A stretch of DNA of 10,403 nt, from assembly GCA_012514915.1 (NCBI GenBank), contig JAAYZJ010000391.1, positions 1 through 10,403 on the forward strand, read 5' to 3'. This document shows, piece after piece, positions 5,175 to 10,403 of this stretch. Source of the DNA: Lentisphaerota bacterium (GTDB lineage: Bacteria > Verrucomicrobiota > Kiritimatiellia > RFP12 > JAAYLN01). The notes under the pieces are model-generated. The model was not told the DNA's origin and made no database searches. It worked only from the letters and a program-made list of their open reading frames with translations. Numbering within the stretch: position 1 is the first letter of the stretch; each line of letters opens with the position of its first letter. The position numbers were made by a program, and so were the translations under genes.

Positions 5175-5945
5175 ATGACCGTCATCCACCCCACCGCGAT
5201 TATCCATGATGGCGCCCGGATCGGCGCGGACGTGACCATCGGCCCCTATTCGATTGTCGGCGAGCATGTCACGATTGGCGACGGCACCGAGCTGCAGGCG
5301 CACGTGGTGGTCGACGGCCACACGACGATCGGGCGCAACTGCCGCCTCTTCCCCTTTGCCTGCATCGGGATGCAGACGCAGGATCTCAAGTTCGCCGGCG
5401 GCACCACCTATGCCGAGGTCGGCGACGAGACGACGCTGCGCGAATTCTCGACGATCCACACGGGAACCCGCGACGGCGAGGTGACGCGGGTGGGCCGCAA
5501 GTGCCTGATCATGGCCTATGTGCATATCGCGCACGGCTGCCAGGTCGGCAACGAGGTGATCCTCTCCAACGCCGTGCAACTCGCCGGCGAGGTCGAGATC
5601 GAGGACATGGCGATCGTGTCGGGTATGTCGGGGGTGCACCAGTTCACACGGATCGGCACGATGGCCATGGTCGGCGCGGCGACCAAGATCGCGCAGGATG
5701 TCCCCCCCTACATGCTGGTGGCCGACATCCCCGCCATGGTGCGCGGTCCGAATGCCGTCGGTCTGCAGCGCCGCAACGTCTCGCCCGAGGCCCGCGCGGC
5801 GATCAAGCAGGCCTACAAGCTCCTCTACCGCGAGGGCTTGAACCGCACGCAGGCGATCGAGCGGATACGCGCCGAGGTGACGGACTGCCCCGAGATCCGT
5901 CATCTCACGAGTTTTGTCGAAAAATCCACCCGCGGCACGCTCTAA
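5175..5945 (+). CDS. lpxA: acyl-ACP--UDP-N-acetylglucosamine O-acyltransferase
   Basis: LpxA makes the first committed step of lipid A synthesis in the cytoplasm: it moves a hydroxyacyl chain from acyl carrier protein to the 3-OH of UDP-GlcNAc. The 256-residue protein is close to the 262 of E. coli and collinear with it. Residues 1-180 are left-handed beta-helix hexapeptide repeats (for example HPTAIIHDGARIG, TIGPYSIVG). The QDLKF motif is at 69-73, the catalytic His120 is in HIAHGC (His125 in E. coli), GMSGVHQF and AQDVPPYMLVAD follow, and the C-terminal helical domain ends FVEKSTRGTL. The acyl chain length cannot be told from the sequence alone. The Shine-Dalgarno AGGA and a promoter lie just upstream. 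The gene is not beside lpxD, fabZ or lpxB here but heads a transcription unit with type II secretion genes, gspD starting 28 bp after it. Confidence 0.97.
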   Translation: MTVIHPTAIIHDGARIGADVTIGPYSIVGEHVTIGDGTELQAHVVVDGHTTIGRNCRLFPFACIGMQTQDLKFAGGTTYAEVGDETTLREFSTIHTGTRDGEVTRVGRKCLIMAYVHIAHGCQVGNEVILSNAVQLAGEVEIEDMAIVSGMSGVHQFTRIGTMAMVGAATKIAQDVPPYMLVADIPAMVRGPNAVGLQRRNVSPEARAAIKQAYKLLYREGLNRTQAIERIRAEVTDCPEIRHLTSFVEKSTRGTL

Positions 5946-5973
5946 GCCCGCCCGCGCAACCGTGAGGCCCTCC

Positions 5974-7932
5974 ATGCCGCATAATGTTCGCCATCCGATG
6001 CTGCGCGTGGCTGTGCTGGCGCTGGCCGTGCAGGCGGCGGGTTCCATGCACGCCCAGGCCGTCAACCGGATGGCCATCGGCTCCCTCGATCGCGTCAAGG
6101 TCGAGGCCTTCGCCCAGTTGCTCAGCGACGCCACCGGACGCCCCTTTGCCGTGGCGGGCGACATCGACGCCTTTTTCACCGTGATCGTCCCCGGCGGGAC
6201 GACCTTGGAACTGCCGGCGGACGATGTCTATGCGTTCGGCCTCTCGGTACTGGCCTCGGCGGGGCTCAGCGTGGTCGACGAGGGCAACTCCTGCCGCATC
6301 GTCCGCCTGCCCGAGGGGGGCGGCCTCTCGGTTGGCGCCACGGTGGGCGAGGGACAGGCGGGCGGCAACGGTCTCGTCACGCGGGTCTTCCGGCTCGAGC
6401 ATGCGGCGGCGGACGATGTGCGCCGCGTGCTGGAGGGCGGGGGCGGGCGCAAAGGGTGGATCGCCGTGCTGGAATCGAGCAACCACCTGGTCGTCACCGA
6501 CACGGCGCGCACCCTCGAACGCGTCGCGCAACTGATCGCGGAACTCGACCAGCCGGGCCTCGCGCGCGTCACCGAGGTCGTCGCGCTGCAGCATGCCGAG
6601 GCCGAGGCGCTGGCGCGGCAGTTGAACGCCGCCATTCTGCAGAGCGCCCCGCAGGAGGGGCAGCAACTGGCCACGCGGCTGCAAGGGGGCGCGGTGGCGG
6701 GCTCCCCGGCGCGCACCGGGCTGGCCGTCGCGTCGCCCCACGCCGACAGCCTGATCCTCGTCGGCACGGCGGCGCAGGTCAAGGAGTTCCGCGAGCTGAT
6801 CGCCCGGCTGGACGTCGACCGTCCGACCGGGCGGGGGCATCTGAATGCCATTCCCCTGCAGTATCTCAAGGCCGAGGACGCCGCCAAAAGCCTTTCGGCG
6901 CTGCTGGAAAAATCGGCCGCCAAGGCGGCCGACGGCCGGCAGATCCGCCGCATCGCCATCGAGTCGAGCGTGGTCAACAACGCCCTGCTCGTCGATGCGG
7001 CGCCCCAGGATTTCGAGGTGGTGCGCAGCCTGCTGGAGCAGCTCGACCGCGCGCCGGAACAGGTGCAGATCAGTGTGCTGATCGCCGAGATCGCCGACAG
7101 CTCGGGCTTCACCTGGGGTGTCGGGCTGACGGCCCTGACCGCGCCGGGCAAAAAAGGCGAGACGGCCTTCAGCGCCGGCAGTCGTCTGGCCGCCGACACG
7201 GGCGGATCCCTCGTGCAGAACGCCACGGCCGGCATCCTGCCCCAGGGCCTCTCCGCCGCCATTTCGCACGCCAGCGGGGTCGCGGCCGACGGCAGCCTGA
7301 TCGTCGATTATCCCGGCATCATCAGCATCGAGGCGCTCAAGGCCGACAGCGATGTCGAGATCCTCTCCGAGACGGCCCTGCAGGCGCAGAACAACGTCGA
7401 GGCGACCTTGAGCATCGTGGACGAAATCCCGATCCTGAAGTCGACCATCGAAGGCGGTTCGGGGACGGCGCGCGATGTCATCCAGAACATCGAGCGGCAG
7501 GAGGTCGGCGTCAAGCTCAAGCTCGTGCCGCACGTCATCCCCGGCGGGCTGGTCCGCATGGAACTCAATCCCAGCATCGAGTCGGTCATCAATTCGGGGT
7601 CGCGCACGACCGAGTTCACCCCGACGATCGCCAAGCGCACCGCCAGCACCACCGTGACGGTCCCCGACGGCCAGACGATCGTCATCGCGGGGCTGACCCG
7701 CAAGGATGTGCAGAAGGTCGCCAACCGGATCCCCCTGCTGGGCGACATTCCGCTGCTCGGCTGGCTCTTCCGCTACACCAGCGAGGTCGAGAAGACGGCC
7801 AACCTGTTGATCCTCGTCACGCCGACGATCATCGCCACGCCGGCTGATGCCGCGCCGAGCACGCAGGCCTGGCGCCTCAAGACGGGAATCCATGCCGATG
7901 CAAGCGTCCCCCCATCCGCTCCCGCCCCGTGA
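5974..7932 (+). CDS. gspD: type II secretion system secretin GspD
   Basis: A 652-residue outer-membrane secretin, the channel through which folded proteins leave the periplasm. A signal peptide (1-29) has a hydrophobic core LRVAVLALAVQAA and a likely cut after MHAQA. The periplasmic domains follow in the usual order: N0 about 31-112, N1 about 133-197 (VTRVFRLEHAAADDVRRVL), N2 about 198-283 with a Gln/Gly-rich insertion, and N3 about 288-362 (AIPLQYLKAEDAAKSLSALL). The secretin barrel runs from about 363 to 622, with VQISVLIAEI, the loop GGSGTARDVIQNIERQEVGVKLKL, TPTIAKRTASTTVTVPDGQTIVIAGL and the signature RIPLLGDIPLLGWLFR at 585-600. A short Pro-rich tail follows, without a clear pilotin-binding S-domain. 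The ATG at 5974 is chosen because GTGAGG precedes it and it opens the signal peptide; an upstream ATG at 5914 lies inside lpxA. The 3' end overlaps gspE. Confidence 0.94.
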   Translation: MPHNVRHPMLRVAVLALAVQAAGSMHAQAVNRMAIGSLDRVKVEAFAQLLSDATGRPFAVAGDIDAFFTVIVPGGTTLELPADDVYAFGLSVLASAGLSVVDEGNSCRIVRLPEGGGLSVGATVGEGQAGGNGLVTRVFRLEHAAADDVRRVLEGGGGRKGWIAVLESSNHLVVTDTARTLERVAQLIAELDQPGLARVTEVVALQHAEAEALARQLNAAILQSAPQEGQQLATRLQGGAVAGSPARTGLAVASPHADSLILVGTAAQVKEFRELIARLDVDRPTGRGHLNAIPLQYLKAEDAAKSLSALLEKSAAKAADGRQIRRIAIESSVVNNALLVDAAPQDFEVVRSLLEQLDRAPEQVQISVLIAEIADSSGFTWGVGLTALTAPGKKGETAFSAGSRLAADTGGSLVQNATAGILPQGLSAAISHASGVAADGSLIVDYPGIISIEALKADSDVEILSETALQAQNNVEATLSIVDEIPILKSTIEGGSGTARDVIQNIERQEVGVKLKLVPHVIPGGLVRMELNPSIESVINSGSRTTEFTPTIAKRTASTTVTVPDGQTIVIAGLTRKDVQKVANRIPLLGDIPLLGWLFRYTSEVEKTANLLILVTPTIIATPADAAPSTQAWRLKTGIHADASVPPSAPAP

Positions 7933-9508
7933 GGCGGACGATCCCGCGCGCGGCCTGGCGGAGCGTTTCGGCCTGGCCTACCTTGCCCGCGTCGACGACG
8001 GCATGCTCCAGCCGGACTTGCTGGCCGCGCTGCCGCTGAGCTGGGCCCGCAGCCAGTGCGTGGTGCCGCTGGAGATCGAGGGCGAGGCCTGTCTGCTGGT
8101 CGCCGATCCGACCCGCGTCGAGGTGCACCAGCAGGCCGCGCAGGTCGTGGGGCGGCCCCTGCGGTGCGTCGTGGCCGCCGGCGTCGTCGTGCAGGAGGCG
8201 ATCGAGCGCGGCTACGCGGCGCATGCCAAGGCCGATGCCGGCGGCTACATCCGCTCGCTCGACGCCGCCGCCGGCGCGGCCCCGCCGGGCGGGCGCGAAG
8301 CGGTTTTGTCGCGCGTCAGCGACCTGCTGGAGGCGGCCGAGGCGGCGCCGGTCACACGGCTGGTCAACCTTATCCTCCTCGAGGCCGTCAAGCAGCATGC
8401 CTCCGACATCCATTTCGAGCCGTTCGAGGATCGCCTGGCCGTGCGCTACCGGATCGACGGCGTGCTGTACAGCCGCGCGGAACCTCCCAAGCACCTGGAA
8501 GCGGCGCTGGTCTCGCGGCTCAAGGTCATGTCCCGCCTCGACATCGCCGAACGGCGGCTCCCGCAAGACGGCATGGCGCAGGTGCGCGTCGGGGAGCGGG
8601 CGCTCGACATCCGCGTGTCGACCGTGCCGGTGGCCGATGGCGAGCGGGTCGTGCTGCGTCTGCTCAACCGCGAGGACGCCTGCCTGCCGCTGACGGCGCT
8701 CGGCATGGATGACTCGCTGCTCGATGGATTCCAGCGGCTGCTCCGGATGCCCAACGGCATGATTGTCGTCTCCGGCCCGACCGGCTCGGGCAAGACGACG
8801 ACGCTCTACGCGGCGCTCGGGGGGATTGACGCGCGCCGCCGCAACGTGATGACCATCGAGGATCCGATCGAATACCGGCTCAACGGCATCGGCCAGATCC
8901 AGGTCAAGCCGAAGATCGGGCTGACCTTCGCCAGCGGCCTGCGCCATATCCTGCGCCAGGATCCCGACGTCGTGCTGGTCGGCGAGACGCGCGATGCCGA
9001 AACGGCCGAGATCGCCGTGCGCGCCTCGCTGACGGGCCATCTGGTCTTCACCACCCTGCACACCAACGACGCGCCGGCGGCGGTCATGCGCCTGATGGAC
9101 ATGGGCATCCAGTCCTACCTGCTGGCCGCCTGCCTGCGGGGCGTGCTCGGGCAGCGGCTGGTCCGGACGCTCTGCCCGCACTGCCGCCGCCCCGCCACCT
9201 GGGAGGAGGCCGTCCGCGCATGCGACGTGCCCGCCGAGTGGCACGGCCGGGTGGCGTGCGCCGACTGGTGGCAGGCGGCGGGTTGCGACCGTTGCCTCGA
9301 GGGCTACGGCGGCCGCAAAGGGCTGTTCGAGCTGATGCTGTGCGATGCCCCGGTGCGGGCCGCGATCCGGCAGGGCGGCGCGGCCGCCGCCGACCTGCGC
9401 GCGGTCGCGCTGGCCGCAGGCATGCGTCCGCTGCTCGACGATGGCCTGGCCAAGGCCGCCCGGGGCGTGACCGACTTGCGTGAAGTCGCGGGAGCCCTCT
9501 CGGTGTGA
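7892..9508 (+). CDS. gspE: type II secretion system assembly ATPase GspE
   Basis: A 538-residue cytoplasmic hexameric ATPase that powers pseudopilus assembly. The N-terminal domain (about 12-130) has the GspE/PilB N1 pattern (LAERFGLAYLARV, then PLEIEGEACLLVADP). The catalytic part has ASDIHFEPFEDRLAVRYRIDG, Walker A GPTGSGKTT (295-303), the Asp box MTIEDPIEY (Glu323, Asp324), Walker B LRQDPDVVLVGETRD (354-368) and the His box GHLVFTTLHTND with His383 and His390. A zinc-binding tetracysteine, Cys428/Cys431 and Cys465/Cys468, distinguishes GspE/PilB from the retraction ATPase PilT. All key residues are intact. The start is ATG 7892 (or 7898, also in frame), after CGGGAA. An upstream frame extension to 7847 lies wholly inside gspD. 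It overlaps gspD by about 40 bp, so translation is probably coupled. PilB is the alternative name, but the neighbours favour GspE. Confidence 0.95.
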   Translation: MPMQASPHPLPPREADDPARGLAERFGLAYLARVDDGMLQPDLLAALPLSWARSQCVVPLEIEGEACLLVADPTRVEVHQQAAQVVGRPLRCVVAAGVVVQEAIERGYAAHAKADAGGYIRSLDAAAGAAPPGGREAVLSRVSDLLEAAEAAPVTRLVNLILLEAVKQHASDIHFEPFEDRLAVRYRIDGVLYSRAEPPKHLEAALVSRLKVMSRLDIAERRLPQDGMAQVRVGERALDIRVSTVPVADGERVVLRLLNREDACLPLTALGMDDSLLDGFQRLLRMPNGMIVVSGPTGSGKTTTLYAALGGIDARRRNVMTIEDPIEYRLNGIGQIQVKPKIGLTFASGLRHILRQDPDVVLVGETRDAETAEIAVRASLTGHLVFTTLHTNDAPAAVMRLMDMGIQSYLLAACLRGVLGQRLVRTLCPHCRRPATWEEAVRACDVPAEWHGRVACADWWQAAGCDRCLEGYGGRKGLFELMLCDAPVRAAIRQGGAAAADLRAVALAAGMRPLLDDGLAKAARGVTDLREVAGALSV

Positions 9509-10403
9509 GTGTGTTCACCTACAGCGGACGGGATGCCGCGGGCCGCCGCCGACGCGGCTGGATCGAGGCCGACACCCCCAAGAGCGCCCGCATCCTGCTC
9601 GATGCCCGCGGCATCCTGACGGAACACCTGGCGCCGGCCGCAGTCGCCGGGACGCTGCGCGGCGAGGCGCGGGCGCGCCTCTACCGCGAGATCGGCGTCA
9701 TGCTGCGGGCCGGCTTCACGCTCGAACGGGCGATCGGCATGCTGGTCGACGAGGATCCCGAAGCCGGCCGCCTGCAGGGTTTTCTGATCGGCCTGCGCGA
9801 CCGGATCCGCGAGGGACTGCCCCTCAGCGGCGCCATGCTGCTGCTCGCGCCCGCGCTGCCGGCCTTCGAGCAGGCGGCCCTCGGCGCCGCCGAGCAGGCC
9901 GGCACGCAGGGGCCGATGCTGGAGCAGCTCGCCGACTTCCTCGAGGCCCAGCAGGCGGTCGCCGGCCGCCTGCGCGGCGCGCTCCTCTATCCGCTCGCCG
10001 TCCTGCTGCTGGCCCTCGCGCTGCTGAGCCTGATGATGTTTGTCGTGCTGCCGCGCGCGACCAGTTTGTTTGCCCAGTTCGGCGATGGCCTCCCCGCCGC
10101 CGCCCGTCTGCTGGCCCTGTGGGGGCCGCGCCTGATGGCGCTGCTGCTGGCGCTGCTGCTGGGTGCCGGCTGCGCCGGCTGCTGGGCGCGGCAGGCGGCC
10201 CGGCGCGATGAGCGGCTGGCGGCGCGCGTCGAGCGGGGCCTGCTGCGCCTGCCGTTCGTGCGGGCGATCCAGGAACGCCTCTGGGGACTGCGCTTCGCGG
10301 GGACGATGTCGCTGCTGGTGCAGGCCGGCGTCACGCCGCAGGAATCGCTGGGCGTGGCCGGCGCCGCCACCGGCAGCCGCTGGATCGCCCGGCTGGCGGC
10401 CGA
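9505..10403 (+). CDS. gspF: type II secretion system inner-membrane platform protein GspF, C-terminus off the right edge
   Basis: The GTG at 9505 overlaps the gspE stop (GTGA) and has GGGAG 10 bases upstream; GTG 9511 is a second choice. 299 codons lie in the window and the C-terminal part is missing. The beginning, FTYSGRDAAGRRRRGWIEADTPKSARILL, is the GspF/PilC N-terminal module. The first cytoplasmic domain (about 53-160) has YREIGVMLRAGFTLERAIGML. TM1 is at about 164-182 (YPLAVLLLALALLSLMMFVVLP) and TM2 at about 207-227. A second cytoplasmic domain opens with LRFAGTMSLLVQAGVTPQESL. GspF sits in the inner membrane and links the GspE ATPase to the pseudopilins. The segment between the N-terminal module and the first domain is shorter than usual. 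gspG and other pseudopilin genes would be expected just outside the window. Confidence 0.93.
   Translation, partial: MSVFTYSGRDAAGRRRRGWIEADTPKSARILLDARGILTEHLAPAAVAGTLRGEARARLYREIGVMLRAGFTLERAIGMLVDEDPEAGRLQGFLIGLRDRIREGLPLSGAMLLLAPALPAFEQAALGAAEQAGTQGPMLEQLADFLEAQQAVAGRLRGALLYPLAVLLLALALLSLMMFVVLPRATSLFAQFGDGLPAAARLLALWGPRLMALLLALLLGAGCAGCWARQAARRDERLAARVERGLLRLPFVRAIQERLWGLRFAGTMSLLVQAGVTPQESLGVAGAATGSRWIARLAA

Noticed and set aside
5167..5209. 12-bp direct repeat GATTATCCATGA at 5167 and 5198 around the lpxA start
   Set aside because: The second ATG is out of frame and lacks a Shine-Dalgarno. The copy lies inside conserved lpxA coding sequence, so chance or codon constraint explains it.
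6456..7847. Open frame of 463 codons on the plus strand inside gspD in another frame
   Set aside because: Translation is Arg/Gly/Pro-rich noise typical of an out-of-frame reading of GC-rich coding DNA.
5905..7893. Open frame of 662 codons on the minus strand opposite gspD
   Set aside because: Exactly antisense to an unmistakable secretin, with low-complexity Arg/Asp/Gly-rich translation and no start signal.
7877..9244. Open frame of 455 codons on the minus strand opposite gspE
   Set aside because: Antisense shadow of a well-conserved ATPase; no domain pattern of its own.

Overview
The window is about two thirds G+C and reads as chromosome of a Gram-negative bacterium of the Planctomycetes-Verrucomicrobia-Chlamydiae (PVC) group. 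A Kiritimatiellota, Lentisphaerota or Verrucomicrobiota lineage fits best. The grounds are a 51-residue 'small basic protein' of a type I know from that superphylum, a non-secreted sialidase-fold protein of a kind common there, LpxA (so an LPS outer membrane), a type II secretion locus, and a decayed fragment resembling the end of the giant Gly-rich surface proteins of these bacteria. No phylum is proven from the sequence.

Layout. On the minus strand, a small basic protein gene (697-852) is followed by an exported SH3-domain protein that runs off the left edge (1-678). A promoter (911-938) serves this pair and lies across the start of the divergent plus-strand gene, a DnaQ-like DEDDh exonuclease with an ExoX-type C-terminal domain (925-1758). 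Converging on the exonuclease from the right is the minus-strand pair tpiA-secG (3130-1875). A perfect 22-bp palindrome (1763-1784) lies between the converging genes.

Divergent from tpiA is a two-gene plus-strand operon: a sialidase-like beta-propeller protein (3321-4544) and a 73-residue two-helix ferritin-like protein (4541-4762), joined by an ATGA overlap. The predicted tpiA and sialidase promoters share their -35 region, and a 31-bp dyad sits at the sialidase transcription start.

The 412-bp gap 4763-5174 holds a second copy of the palindrome, a minus-strand pseudogene fragment and the promoter of the next operon. That operon is lpxA (lipid A biosynthesis) followed by gspD, gspE and gspF (secretin, ATPase, inner-membrane platform of a type II secretion system), tightly packed or overlapping; gspF runs off the right edge. 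The last four genes all concern the Gram-negative envelope: one makes the LPS anchor and three form the core of the machine that exports folded proteins across the outer membrane.

I see no wholly new system. The most worthwhile points are the loss of a catalytic aspartate in the exonuclease, the repeated 22-bp palindrome just behind stop codons, the sialidase/ferritin pair with its compact control region, the surface-protein remnant, and lpxA heading the secretion operon.
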